DNA of 33,041 bases from an uncultured Lachnospiraceae bacterium (GCA_949076555.1 CARUOB010000020.1:230-33270), one strand, 5' to 3'. Shown: positions 17,376 through 25,375, counted from the first letter of the stretch. Translations and numbers: made by a program. The notes: generated by a model not told the origin, from the sequence alone.

Positions 17376-17405
17376 GCAGGGCGGACGCTAATGTGTCCGC
17401 CCTGC
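17376..17405 (-). promoter_or_regulatory. Strong hairpin between the binding-protein and permease genes
   Basis: GCAGGGCGGAC (17376-17386) pairs perfectly with GTCCGCCCTGC (17395-17405) around an 8-base loop. No T run follows on minus, so it is less a terminator than an mRNA-protecting or partial-attenuation element. Such hairpins raise binding-protein over permease expression, as in malE-malF. Confidence 0.7.
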
Positions 17406-17442
17406 CATAACAGTTATTATGATTGCTCTGTGTGATGTTTAA

Positions 17443-18879
17443 TTACTCTACGATAACGTCCAGATTGTCGGCTACCTGCTGCTTAAAGTCAGCGATTGCC
17501 TGCTCACGGGACTTGTTGCCCGATGTATACTCACGAGTCTGGTCTCTCCAGTACTGGTTGATGGTCTCGTCGTACTGTGTCAGGTTGGTACCCTTCGCAT
17601 ACTGATTCGCGGGAACGAATGCCTCAAACATGTTCTGTCCGCCAAGGAAATCAACGGAACCGTCGGATTTGGTCATAACCGTGCCGCTTGCCACCGCATC
17701 CTTTGTGCCGCCTTCACCGTTTAAGGTACCGTTCGCCCACTTATACTGTAAACCTTCCTCAGAGCTGTCCAGCGTGATCCACTCGATGATCTTGCCGACC
17801 GCTTCCGCCTTCTGGGAATCCTTGTTTGCAAGAATCCATGTGCCGCCCCAGAAGAAACCGATGGGAGGCGTGCAGACTGCCCAGTCGCCGTATGTACCTT
17901 CGCCTACGGCTGCACCGCCGCAGTTAGGTGCCATGGTGTAGTTGATCAGCCAAGCGGGTCCGAAGAAACCGAAGATACCCTTCTCTCCTTCGCCCTTCAT
18001 GTCGGCAAACCATGCATCCTGCCAGTCCTGTGTATCATTGTGGTAACCGTTGTCCTTTAACTTCTTGGAGAGGTCAAGGAACTCTTCACGCTTCGGATCG
18101 ATGGTGAGCTTGCCGTCAACGATCCAGCCCTGATCGGAGCTGTTCTCAACTGCGTGCCAGATATCACCGTCTCCGGATACAATGCCGTAACCCTTTGCCT
18201 TCAGATCTTCCGCCGCTGTGAAGAACTGATCCCAGCCGGGGCCGATCTTCTTCTCGATCTCAGCCGGATCATCTGTGCCCCATACATCCTTAGCAATGGA
18301 ACGACGGTAAATAAATGCGCCGCCCGTCGCCTGATAACCGAGACCTACCAGCTGTCCGTCGGTGTTGGTTCCGATATCAACCGTGTACTGCGCGATATCC
18401 GCTTCCTTTAACTTCGCATCCACATCGATGCCCATATCCGCGTAAGGCATTGCATACCCGCTTGCATCGCCCTGTGTATACTTCAGCACGAACGCAGCCT
18501 CAGCGCAGTAGAGGTCGGGAGCTTCCGCACCGCCCGCTGCCAGCGCCTGATCGAGAGCAGGCTGGTAAGCGCCGTCTGTGGTAGCAATAATTGTGGTATT
18601 GATGTCATAACCGAAATCGGGATGGGCCGCGATATATTTCTCGATCATGCCGGGCACCTCATCGGTAAACGCCCATACATTGATCGTACCGGAGCCGCCT
18701 GCGGAACCGGAATCCGCTGCAGGCGCCTCAGCCTCACTTCCGGAATCTTCTGCGTCCGCTGCCGGAGCTTCCGCCGTCCCGCTGTTGCCTGAATCTGCCG
18801 CCGGTGCACCGCCGCCACAGCCCGTCAGAAGAGACGCTGCCATACAGCCGCACAACATACATGCTAAAAACTTTTTCAT
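17443..18879 (-). CDS. Carbohydrate ABC transporter substrate-binding lipoprotein
   Basis: The 478-residue extracellular binding protein begins with a lipoprotein signal peptide (MKKFLACMLCGCMAASLLTGC; lipobox LLTGC with Cys about 21). A flexible Ala/Ser/Gly/Asp/Glu linker of about 45 residues with the repeated phrase APAAD follows. The mature solute-binding domain starts near TINVWAFTDEVPGMIEKY, typical of family 1 (MalE-like) proteins. It would be anchored on the outer face of the membrane and feed the two permeases. AAGGAGG lies 7 bases before the ATG. It is the first gene of the importer operon; the ligand is not readable, but the GH3 neighbour suggests beta-linked oligosaccharides. Confidence 0.93.
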   Translation of the reverse strand: MKKFLACMLCGCMAASLLTGCGGGAPAADSGNSGTAEAPAADAEDSGSEAEAPAADSGSAGGSGTINVWAFTDEVPGMIEKYIAAHPDFGYDINTTIIATTDGAYQPALDQALAAGGAEAPDLYCAEAAFVLKYTQGDASGYAMPYADMGIDVDAKLKEADIAQYTVDIGTNTDGQLVGLGYQATGGAFIYRRSIAKDVWGTDDPAEIEKKIGPGWDQFFTAAEDLKAKGYGIVSGDGDIWHAVENSSDQGWIVDGKLTIDPKREEFLDLSKKLKDNGYHNDTQDWQDAWFADMKGEGEKGIFGFFGPAWLINYTMAPNCGGAAVGEGTYGDWAVCTPPIGFFWGGTWILANKDSQKAEAVGKIIEWITLDSSEEGLQYKWANGTLNGEGGTKDAVASGTVMTKSDGSVDFLGGQNMFEAFVPANQYAKGTNLTQYDETINQYWRDQTREYTSGNKSREQAIADFKQQVADNLDVIVE

Positions 18880-19087
18880 CTTTCATCCTCCTTTGCTTTT
18901 ACACTTTTTTTGCCTCCGCTATCTTGTATGATTTGATAGTGTATCTCTATTTTATTCAGTTATATTTGTTTATTCTTTACATTTTTTGCTCTTGATTAAA
19001 CAATTATTGCTAAATGAAAGCAAAAAAACGAGTCATTCCTTTGTAATAATTAACAAAACCGGTCAAAAAATCCGTTCATTTTTGGTC
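18880..19087. other. AT-rich spacer upstream of the sugar-importer operon
   Basis: No gene is seen. The stretch is strongly AT-rich and must hold the importer promoter on minus, but I could not pick one convincing -35/-10 pair. No clear catabolite-repression (cre) site was identified. Confidence 0.5.
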
Positions 19088-19116
19088 TTGACAAATTTTT
19101 TTCTTTTTGATAAACT
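19088..19116 (+). promoter_or_regulatory. Strong sigma-A promoter of tRNA-Thr
   Basis: Perfect TTGACA (19088-19093), a 17-base spacer and TAAACT (19111-19116). The start of transcription would be about 30 bases ahead of the tRNA. Before insertion of the element this promoter would also have faced sigH. Confidence 0.85.
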
Positions 19117-19152
19117 GTAACACGGTGACAAAAGGAACAACCTTTTCGTCAG

Positions 19153-19225
19153 GCTGCTGTGGCTCAGTCGGTAGAGCGTCGCATTGGTAGTGCGGAGGTC
19201 ACGGGTCCGATTCCCGTCAGCAGCT
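19153..19225 (+). tRNA. tRNA-Thr (anticodon GGT)
   Basis: A full cloverleaf is present: acceptor GCTGCTG with CAGCAGC and discriminator T; D arm GCTC/GAGC; anticodon stem TCGCA with TGCGG, including one T-G pair, around loop TTGGTAG; T arm ACGGG/CCCGT. The anticodon GGT reads Thr codons. CCA is not encoded. The 3' half (from 19184) is duplicated at 27289-27331, showing that it is the integration target of the downstream element, which keeps the tRNA intact. Confidence 0.96.
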
Positions 19226-19226
19226 T
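19184..19226 (+). repeat. attL (43-bp direct repeat, left copy)
   Basis: Begins TTGGTAGTGCGG, ends CAGCAGCTT, and is identical to 27289-27331. It covers the anticodon loop to the 3' end of tRNA-Thr plus one base. Confidence 0.93.
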
Positions 19227-19230
19227 TTCT

Positions 19231-19256
19231 AAAAGCCTTGAGTATTCAGGGCTTTT
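19231..19256 (+). terminator. Element-supplied terminator behind tRNA-Thr
   Basis: AAAAGCCTTGA (19231-19241) pairs with TCAGGGCTTTT (19246-19256), with U-G wobble, around a 4-base loop. It sits 5 bases past attL, so the inserted element replaces the tRNA terminator it displaced to 27335-27366. Confidence 0.8.
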
Positions 19257-19553
19257 GTTATTTCTGTTTAGTAGGTAATTGTGCTCTGATTTATGAATTT
19301 GTTGGAGTTTTGTTAACATCATGTAAAATGGGTTACAATTTTCCGAAAAGCCTATGAATCGACCATTTATATTTATATATGGTTCTCCCTTTCGGAAAGC
19401 GGGCAAATTCCTTTTTAATATCCATTCTGCGAGGATTTTACCAGAATGAAATTAGAGCCGCCTTAAAATCGATTCTACAAGGTCAGAGCCGGGAATGATT
19501 CCAAACAAAGAAAATAAAAGGAATAAAAAACAAAAAAAATATTAAAAAACTTG
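19257..19553. other. Non-coding left end of the element with inverted repeats
   Basis: No supported gene. TTCCGAAA (19341-19348) pairs with TTTCGGAA (19390-19397) and encloses ACCAT/ATGGT (19362-19383), a large nested hairpin. CATTCTG (19423-19429) pairs with CAGAATG (19442-19448). These could be recombinase arm or excisionase sites or a replication origin; nothing in the sequence decides between them. Confidence 0.5.
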
Positions 19554-19582
19554 TTGCCAAAACAAAAAATATGGAGTATAGT
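19554..19582 (+). promoter_or_regulatory. Sigma-A promoter at the left end of the element
   Basis: TTGCCA (19554-19559), a 17-base spacer and TATAGT (19577-19582). It drives the structured RNA at 19588-19707 and, by readthrough, the ydbC-like and replication-like genes. Confidence 0.75.
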
Positions 19583-19587
19583 GTTAG

Positions 19588-19707
19588 AAAATAGAAAAAG
19601 AGCCGAGTGGTAAGATTACAAAGAGTATATTAGAATATATTAGTGCTTAGTTGAGCGAGAATGTCAGTGACAGAATTAGTCACAACATGACATCTGGCTC
19701 TTTTTTT
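19588..19707 (+). ncRNA. Candidate structured RNA or attenuating leader
   Basis: AAAAAGAGCC (19595-19604) pairs perfectly with GGCTCTTTTT (19696-19705), closing a roughly 110-base domain that ends in seven T. Inside are hairpins such as GTGAC/GTCAC with flanking TGTCA/TGACA, and GCTT/GAGC. It starts right after a good promoter and ends about 40 bases before the ydbC-like gene. It could be a terminated small RNA or a leader controlling the downstream genes. No known RNA family is recognised. Confidence 0.5.
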
Positions 19708-19747
19708 GCGTTCATATCAATTTGAAGCAGAAAGGAAGTACAACAGT

Positions 19748-19987
19748 ATGGATACGAAAGAATTATCTTATGAGGTTATTGAAAGCATAGGCGTTATTTC
19801 CGAAAAGAACAATTACACGAAAGAAGTTAACATTATCTCATGGAACGGCAAACCGCCAGTATGCGACATTAGAGGTTTCAGAGTTGACAAAGAGAGAGTA
19901 AAGCACCCGTTAAAAGGAATATCCATGAGCAAGGATGATTTGGTGGCTCTGAAAGAACTCCTCTCCCATGTTGAGTTGGAGGTATAG
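19748..19987 (+). CDS. YdbC/PC4 family ssDNA-binding protein
   Basis: The 79-residue product matches the bacterial YdbC form of the PC4 coactivator fold: EVIESIGVISEK, then TKEVNIISWNGKPPVCDIRGF and GISMSKDDLVALKELL. Family members bind single-stranded DNA as dimers and are frequent in integrative elements, where they may assist replication or recombination. AAAGGAAG lies 9 bases before ATG 19748; the open frame upstream to 19706 lacks a ribosome site. The stop is two bases ahead of the next gene, so the pair is one transcription unit. Confidence 0.8.
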   Translation: MDTKELSYEVIESIGVISEKNNYTKEVNIISWNGKPPVCDIRGFRVDKERVKHPLKGISMSKDDLVALKELLSHVELEV

Positions 19988-19989
19988 CC

Positions 19990-21003
19990 ATGAGTGATGC
20001 TAATAAAGTGAAGTTGAACAAGAAGAAATGCGAAACGGGAATGGACACACTTGAATTCTCCATTACTTTAGAGGGTATGGAAAACCTATCATTTGATGAA
20101 GAAACACTTCCAAACAAAGCGGATAAATCAATTGTAACGGTGAAGTGTGTCAACGGCAAGGTCAGTGGTTCTGTTAATGCAGTACACTGTATAAGAAATA
20201 CGAATGCGGAGCCGTTTTCATTAACTGATTGTATAAAAATGGAAATTGTGCGTAACAAAGTGTTTAACTTCATTCGTGACTACCTTAAAAAGAATTTGGG
20301 GAGCAAGTATGAGGACAAATATTTTGAGAATTCAAGAGTAACATCTCTTGAAGTGAATATAACAAGGCCATGTGTAGGTAAAGCATTGCCATCTGATATG
20401 TGCCATTTTTTCAACGTAGTGTTCGGTAAAGCAAAAGTTTTTACAGACCGCAAGCCAGGTTCAAGATGCGATATAGTAAAGGACGGTATTGTGTACGAGA
20501 AAAAGCACTTGTATCAGTTGAAAATCTATGACAAGGAAAAAGATCTTCATAGACAAGGTGTTCCAATCGCAGAAAGAAAATCATTCCGTCTGGAAGTGGT
20601 TTTCAAAGACAGAAAATTGAATAGTATGTTTGGCGAGAATAAAAGAACACTGGATAATGTTTTGTCTGCAAAATCGCTTGATGTAATGTGCAGAGCTTAC
20701 AAAGAAGTATTTGACGAAATAATAGAACAGCATATCATACCGTGGCTGAACGACTGTGTAGCCGATTTGTTCGAGAGCCTTACACAAAGTGAAAGCGGTA
20801 ATGAAATATCAGATACTATCATGCGCCACAAAAACATTATAGTTGATATGGAGTGCCTAAGACGGGCGTTAAAGAGGTGGTACAAGTTTAGAGGTGTTGA
20901 AGACCGTTCAAAACAGATGATACATAAATACCGTAACAAGGATTTAGGGCTTGCGGAGGACGTACTTAAAACACTCCGAGCCTTTCATCTGGCGGCAGGA
21001 TAA
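19990..21003 (+). CDS. Putative replication-initiator-like protein
   Basis: A 337-residue soluble protein. The centre reads HLYQLKIYDKEKDL, then ERKSFRLEVVFKDRKLNSMFG. This phrase order, a 'KIYDK' strand followed by an 'R.E' strand, resembles phage/plasmid replication initiators of the gene II/X (CRI) and Rep_trans type. I do not see a clear HUH metal motif, so the assignment is tentative. The C-terminus is helical and basic (RRALKRWYKFRGVEDRSKQ). It follows the ssDNA-binding protein by two bases, and hairpins that could serve as an origin lie after it. Otherwise it is a hypothetical protein conserved in small integrative elements. Confidence 0.4.
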   Translation: MSDANKVKLNKKKCETGMDTLEFSITLEGMENLSFDEETLPNKADKSIVTVKCVNGKVSGSVNAVHCIRNTNAEPFSLTDCIKMEIVRNKVFNFIRDYLKKNLGSKYEDKYFENSRVTSLEVNITRPCVGKALPSDMCHFFNVVFGKAKVFTDRKPGSRCDIVKDGIVYEKKHLYQLKIYDKEKDLHRQGVPIAERKSFRLEVVFKDRKLNSMFGENKRTLDNVLSAKSLDVMCRAYKEVFDEIIEQHIIPWLNDCVADLFESLTQSESGNEISDTIMRHKNIIVDMECLRRALKRWYKFRGVEDRSKQMIHKYRNKDLGLAEDVLKTLRAFHLAAG

Positions 21004-21218
21004 CATTTGTGTTTTGGTAACCAATTTGGTGACCTTTTCCGTGTTTTGGGAAAGTGTATATATTTCCACGAAAGGCTATATTGCATATGGTTCATAGGGG
21101 TATATATGATGGTTAGTGATAGGTTTATCAATGTTTGAGTAGTTTCACGATTGGTCCATAATAAGGACAAGAGAGGATAAGGATATCAATAAAATAACAA
21201 TATAGGAGTGTGGTGTAT
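21004..21218 (+). other. Non-coding spacer with inverted repeats after the Rep-like gene
   Basis: GGTAACCA and TGGTGACC (about 21017-21035) form a near-perfect hairpin. GGAAA/TTTCC with outer CGTG/CACG forms a second one around 21041-21074. No gene is supported. The layout would suit an origin or a transcription stop-and-restart point. Confidence 0.4.
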
Positions 21219-21425
21219 ATGGTTGAGCGATTGACAACAGATGTACCGTTGCAGAGAGAGCCGAGGACAGGACGAGAAGCGTATGTTATGCTTATTGATT
21301 CCTTGTCTGCGGAAATCGAGGAAAAGAAAAAGATACTGGCAGAAATGAAGAATGTAGATGTTAAATGTAAGTTCATCAGTATGTGGCATAAGGTTGTGCG
21401 AAACATAAATATCTATGATTTGTAA
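21219..21425 (+). CDS. Small protein of unknown function
   Basis: A 68-residue product opening MVERLTTDVPLQREPRTGREA, with a central predicted coiled coil (LIDSLSAEIEEKKKILAEMKN). AGGAG (21204-21208) is 10 bases before ATG 21219; the GTG at 21210 is too close to it. It starts a run of closely spaced genes (21219-22500). I do not recognise it. Confidence 0.6.
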   Translation: MVERLTTDVPLQREPRTGREAYVMLIDSLSAEIEEKKKILAEMKNVDVKCKFISMWHKVVRNINIYDL

Positions 21426-21440
21426 AGGTGGTGATGAATA

Positions 21441-21782
21441 ATGCCATTTGCAAAAGGGGTGAGTGGTAACAAATCTGGTCGTCCTAAGCAGACACCAGAG
21501 GAAAAAGAAGAAAAGGAACGCTTCAAGGAGTTATTGAAATCTGCTACTGTTACGGCTCTTACAAATATTATTCAAATTGCAAACGATAAGCATAGTCGTG
21601 ATAGGTTCAAAGCGAATGCGTACTTGATTGATAAGGCATACGGCAACAACGCAGTGTTTCTGCCAGAGGGTATGGAAGATAATGAACCAGTACAGATAAT
21701 CATTACACCATACCGTAAAGAAGTAGAAAACGAAGATGAAGACTGGGGCGAAGAATACCCCGACGAAGAATGGGAGGAATAA
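21441..21782 (+). CDS. DUF5681-like protein
   Basis: The 113-residue product opens FAKGVSGNKSGRPKQTPEEK, the 'F.xGxSGNxxGRPK' signature of DUF5681 proteins. These occur in phages and integrative elements and are sometimes likened to small terminase subunits. A helical middle (ATVTALTNIIQIANDKHSRDRFKANAYLIDKAYG split over two helices) is followed by a very acidic tail ending EEWEE. AGGTGG lies 8 bases upstream. If it has a terminase-like DNA-recognition role, the element could be a packaged satellite, but that is inference. Confidence 0.6.
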   Translation: MPFAKGVSGNKSGRPKQTPEEKEEKERFKELLKSATVTALTNIIQIANDKHSRDRFKANAYLIDKAYGNNAVFLPEGMEDNEPVQIIITPYRKEVENEDEDWGEEYPDEEWEE

Positions 21783-21786
21783 AACA

Positions 21787-22500
21787 ATGGCTGTAAATGT
21801 AATATCAAGATACAATAATCTGTTTAACAGAATCAAAAAGGCAACGGTTGAGGACGCAAGCGAACTGTTTTATGACGTTAGAAATTTCTATGCCGAGTGC
21901 AAGGAAATTGATAGTGTCAGTGCAAGGCGGATTGTCGATAAGTATGTCGAGAAGTTTCAGCAGATGTTGGACGACAATACGGCAGCTTACAACAAGAAGA
22001 ATGAAAAGTTGAATGAAGCGAAAAATGAACATTATGACTTTACCGGTGAGAAAGATGATACGGGAGCAGTTCAGACTATGTTATTACAGCTTATGGGAAG
22101 TCTGCCAAAAGCAAATAACAAAGCTAATGCCTACGCTATAAACACCACGATAGATAAGGCTCTAAAATCTGGTGTTATTGGTTGTCGGGCTGTTCTGGCT
22201 CTGGCTCAATATCCGGCTTATGAAGATATAGTAAACGAGCGGCAGAGAGCGAGAGCTGTTAGTGGTTCAAAATCATCTGCGCAGAGAGCTTTTGAAAACC
22301 TTATGGAAAAAACACAGGCTGAATACGGAAAGCAGTGTGTAGCGTTGTATCATCAAGGGGCAAGGCTCCGTAGGCTGAATAAGAGGGTTGACAGCTTTAT
22401 GAAATCGATTCGTGAAGATGAAGCTAATGCCGCCAATGTTACCCGGCCTTCATTCTGGGGAAGTGATGATGTTGCAGAAGTAATGAGAATGCAGGCATAA
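21787..22500 (+). CDS. Hypothetical helical protein of the element
   Basis: A 237-residue product starting MAVNVISRYNNLFNRIKKAT, with GGGAGGAA 7 bases upstream and the stop of the DUF5681 gene 4 bases before its ATG. It is predicted mostly helical, with a coiled coil near residues 50-80 (KYVEKFQQMLDDNTAAYNKK). No membrane segment, signal peptide or known motif is visible. It is likely translationally coupled to the gene before it, so the two may work together. Confidence 0.6.
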   Translation: MAVNVISRYNNLFNRIKKATVEDASELFYDVRNFYAECKEIDSVSARRIVDKYVEKFQQMLDDNTAAYNKKNEKLNEAKNEHYDFTGEKDDTGAVQTMLLQLMGSLPKANNKANAYAINTTIDKALKSGVIGCRAVLALAQYPAYEDIVNERQRARAVSGSKSSAQRAFENLMEKTQAEYGKQCVALYHQGARLRRLNKRVDSFMKSIREDEANAANVTRPSFWGSDDVAEVMRMQA

Positions 22501-22669
22501 AGTAATATGAGTGTCAGAGATAGGCAAAAATCAAATTGAGAAAATAATAAAAGCGGTTGCTAAGTTTTAGTCCGAGTGTCCGAGTTGGAAATAACAGCAA
22601 ACGGGCAACGGTGCAATCTTTCAGTAGAATTTGCATTTTGTCCCCTATTCACGAAAGGGAGCAATCAAA
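22501..22669 (+). other. Spacer upstream of the excisionase-like gene
   Basis: No gene. It contains a perfect tandem octamer GTCCGAGT GTCCGAGT (about 22571-22586), flanked by GGTTGC and GCAAC inverted arms. This could be a binding site for the downstream helix-turn-helix protein. Confidence 0.35.
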
Positions 22670-22927
22670 ATGAAAAATGCAAATACAGCAGTAAAAAATA
22701 ATTTCAGAGTAATTGAGGGCGATAATACCAAACAGTTTGCAGATAATGGGGATTTGCAGAAACTTCCCGTCATGAAGTCAATCAAGGAAATGGTGGAGCT
22801 GACGGGGCTTTCCTATATGCACCTTAGAAATTTATGTTTGGAGAACAAAATCGTTCATATCAGAGCCGGAAAGAAGTACCTTATCAATTACAATAGGTTC
22901 TGCGACTATCTGAACGGTATCGGGTAG
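22670..22927 (+). CDS. xis: Excisionase-like helix-turn-helix protein
   Basis: An 85-residue protein with a MerR/Xis-type winged helix: LPVMKSIKEMVELTGLSYMHLRNLCLENK then IVHIRAGKKYLINYNRFCDYL (helix-turn-helix plus wing, about residues 33-83). Such 'excisionase family DNA-binding' proteins bend att DNA and steer the tyrosine integrase toward excision. AAAGGGAG lies 8 bases before the ATG. It precedes the two recombinase genes by about 450 bases, with one small gene between. Confidence 0.75.
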   Translation: MKNANTAVKNNFRVIEGDNTKQFADNGDLQKLPVMKSIKEMVELTGLSYMHLRNLCLENKIVHIRAGKKYLINYNRFCDYLNGIG

Positions 22928-23133
22928 TAGGTGGGAACGTGTGAATACACCATGCTAACAATGTGTACTTTGTAAGACCGTCCAGACAACGGCGAAAAAA
23001 GACTTAAAATCTTTGCGAAATTATTTTTAAGGATTCTTGAAATCGGCTGTTGACTTTTTAAGACTAATTGGAGAAGATATAACCAAGAACAGAACAAACG
23101 TTCGATAGTCTTTAAAAAAGGAGGTTGCCAAGT

Positions 23134-23361
23134 ATGTCAAGGGTTGAGTTGCTAGAACGCAAAATCGAAGACATGGAAAATAAGGGGTACGGCTGTATGT
23201 TCACCGACTTCGGAACTGAAAAGCTGTTCCCCTACGAAATGTTTACAAGTGAGATGATGGAAAGAGTTACGGCTCTGTACTTCGTGCAGATGACAGACGA
23301 AATCTTTGAAAATGGATTGGATAGTCTGGACTGTGTATCTTACATCAAATCAGAGTTCTAA
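23134..23361 (+). CDS. Small acidic protein of unknown function
   Basis: A 75-residue product opening MSRVELLERKIEDMENKGYG. A short coiled coil is followed by an acidic helical part. The start is set by a perfect AAGGAGG 9 bases upstream; a TTG three codons earlier overlaps that site. The stop is 17 bases before the serine recombinase start, so they share a transcript. The 206 bases ahead of it hold no gene and no clear promoter. I do not recognise it. Confidence 0.6.
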   Translation: MSRVELLERKIEDMENKGYGCMFTDFGTEKLFPYEMFTSEMMERVTALYFVQMTDEIFENGLDSLDCVSYIKSEF

Positions 23362-23378
23362 GATTGGAGGAAATGCAA

Positions 23379-24023
23379 ATGAAAACGGTTGCTTATCACA
23401 GAACGAGTACAGTAGACCAACACCTCGATAGAGGTATCGCAGAGATTACAAAGTATTGTGCAGAGCATGACATTGAGTTATACAAAAGCAAAGTGTATAC
23501 AGACCAGCAGACGGGCAAGAATTTCAATCGTCCCCGCTATCAGATGTTGAAAGAAGAAATCCTCGAAAGTGGCGATACGTTAATTGTAACGGAGCTTGAC
23601 AGATTGGGGAGAAACAAAAAAGCTACTCTGAATGAGTTGCGGTTCTATCAGGACAATAATATCCGTGTCATGGTTTTGGAATTGCCTACTACCCTACTCC
23701 CGATTGAGGATATGGAGAATTCAATGGCAAAGATGATGTTGGAAACCATAAACAATATGATGATTGAGTTATACGCAAGTATGGCGCAGGCTGAATTGGA
23801 AAAAAAGGAAAAGCGCCAGCGTGAGGGAATCGAAGCAAAGAAAGCAAGAGGTGAATGGAGCGATTACGGTCGTCCCCGTGTAATGCCCCTGAATGAATTT
23901 GCAGAGAGGTATCAAGCGGTGGAGCGTGGAGAAAAAAGACCCTTTGAGTTGATGAGGGAATTGCAGATGAATAAAGCTACTTTCTATCGCTACAAGAGGT
24001 TGTTAAAGAAAGAGGTCGAGTAA
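23379..24023 (+). CDS. Serine recombinase (resolvase/invertase family)
   Basis: A 214-residue small serine recombinase. The catalytic Ser is S10 in AYHRTSTVDQ with R8 beside it, at canonical positions. The conserved block GDTLIVTELDRLGRN and the long E helix (MAQAELEKKEKRQREGIEAKKARGE split at the dimer arm) follow. A C-terminal Hin-type helix-turn-helix reads FELMRELQMNKATFYRYKRLL. The usual SG after the active-site loop is TG here (QTGKNFNRP). GGAGG lies 8 bases before ATG 23379. Its stop directly abuts the start of the integrase gene. It may resolve dimers or invert DNA rather than integrate the element. Confidence 0.9.
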   Translation: MKTVAYHRTSTVDQHLDRGIAEITKYCAEHDIELYKSKVYTDQQTGKNFNRPRYQMLKEEILESGDTLIVTELDRLGRNKKATLNELRFYQDNNIRVMVLELPTTLLPIEDMENSMAKMMLETINNMMIELYASMAQAELEKKEKRQREGIEAKKARGEWSDYGRPRVMPLNEFAERYQAVERGEKRPFELMRELQMNKATFYRYKRLLKKEVE

Positions 24024-25337
24024 ATGGCATCCTTAAAGAAAAATGTAAAAAAGAATGGCGAGGTCGTCTACAGAATACAGATTACACTGTATGATAAAGT
24101 AACACACAAGGGCAATGCGAAAGTGATTACATTCAAACCGAATCAGAGTGCCACTCCAAAACAGCAGGAGAAAGAAGCCCAGAAGTATGCTATGGAGTGG
24201 GAAGATAAATTGAAACGTGGCGAAAGTTATGAGGGCGAGGAAATGACCTTTGCAGACTTCGCCGAGAAGTGGTTAGAATCCCGAAAAGAAGATTTAGCGT
24301 ATTCTACATATATCGGTTATGTGCAGATTGTAAATAATAAGATTGTACCTGCTCTCGGGCGGTATAAGGTAGCAAGGATAAAGCCGCCAGTGATTGAGGA
24401 ATTTTATAAATCGTTGGTCGGCACTCTTGCAAATGGTTCAATCCAGAAAGTGAAGAATGTTTTAAGCGGTATGTTCCGTACTGCGGTACGGTGGCAGATG
24501 ATACAAGTTAATCCATGCAGAGATGCGAAGCTGGCAAAAAATAAGGACGAAGAAACCACGCTGAAGTATTTCACTCCCGAACAGTCGTTGATGTTCCTGC
24601 AATCATTGGATATGGAATTTGAAACGGTTGTCCGGGGGCATGAACGGAAAGACGATACCGGCAAATACTATCTTGTGCCAGATTATACGGAATCAAGAAA
24701 GCTGCCGTTACAGTTGAAAGTGTTTTATACATTATCTCTGTATTGCGGTTTCCGAAAAGGCGAGACGCTTGCCCTCCACTGGAAAGATATTGATTTTGAG
24801 AATCACACGATCAGTATTTCAAAGGCGGTCGGCAAGGGAGAAGAAGGAACGGTTATCAAGAAACCGAAAACGACTACATCAATCCGCACTGTAACATTTC
24901 CCGCTGATTTGACGCCTTTGTTGAAGCAGTATAAAAGCGAATACAATCAATATCGGTTCAGTCTCGGTACAACGTGGCAAGGGAACGGAAATCTGTTTAT
25001 ACAAGACGATGGCAAGCTGATGGGGCGTTCCACCTCATATCAAGCGTATAAGCGCCATATACGGCGATATAATGAATGGGTGAGGGAAAACCCCGAAGAA
25101 GCAAAGAAACAGCAGTTAGAACCGTTACCAGAGATACCCTTGCATGGGTTACGGCATTCATGTGCTACTCTGCTGAATTATCTGGAAGTGAATATAATCG
25201 ACATCAGTAAGATTTTAGGTCATGCGAAAAGTTCTACGACAATGGATATATACGCTCATTCATTCGAGGAGCAGAACACAGAAGCCGCTAACAAACTGAA
25301 TGATTTCTTAGTAAACAATAAGCGTAAACAAGCATAA
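24024..25337 (+). CDS. int: Tyrosine recombinase (element integrase)
   Basis: A 437-residue Tn916/phage-type integrase. An AP2-like arm-binding N-terminus (KNGEVVYRIQITLYDK) precedes a SAM-like core-binding domain (MTFADFAEKWLESRKEDLAY) and the catalytic domain. The latter has Arg in CGFRKGETLALHW (about 244), HGLRHS (about 374-379), LGHAKSSTT and nucleophile Tyr in TMDIYAH (about 410). All catalytic residues are present. It begins on the base after the serine recombinase stop, so the two are translated from one mRNA. It is the likely enzyme for insertion into tRNA-Thr. Confidence 0.95.
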   Translation: MASLKKNVKKNGEVVYRIQITLYDKVTHKGNAKVITFKPNQSATPKQQEKEAQKYAMEWEDKLKRGESYEGEEMTFADFAEKWLESRKEDLAYSTYIGYVQIVNNKIVPALGRYKVARIKPPVIEEFYKSLVGTLANGSIQKVKNVLSGMFRTAVRWQMIQVNPCRDAKLAKNKDEETTLKYFTPEQSLMFLQSLDMEFETVVRGHERKDDTGKYYLVPDYTESRKLPLQLKVFYTLSLYCGFRKGETLALHWKDIDFENHTISISKAVGKGEEGTVIKKPKTTTSIRTVTFPADLTPLLKQYKSEYNQYRFSLGTTWQGNGNLFIQDDGKLMGRSTSYQAYKRHIRRYNEWVRENPEEAKKQQLEPLPEIPLHGLRHSCATLLNYLEVNIIDISKILGHAKSSTTMDIYAHSFEEQNTEAANKLNDFLVNNKRKQA

Positions 25338-25345
25338 TGCAAATG

Positions 25346-25375
25346 AGAGCCAGAGGATTTAGGTCCAACGGCTCT
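25346..25375 (+). terminator. Terminator after the integrase gene
   Basis: AGAGCC (25346-25351) pairs with GGCTCT (25370-25375), with an inner GGA/TCC, and a T-rich tract TATTTGTTGTTTT follows. The region also ends the converging ribbon-helix-helix gene. Confidence 0.55.

Noticed and set aside
19164..19406. Minus-strand frame of 80 codons across tRNA-Thr
   Set aside because: It overlaps the tRNA and lacks a ribosome site or recognisable motif.
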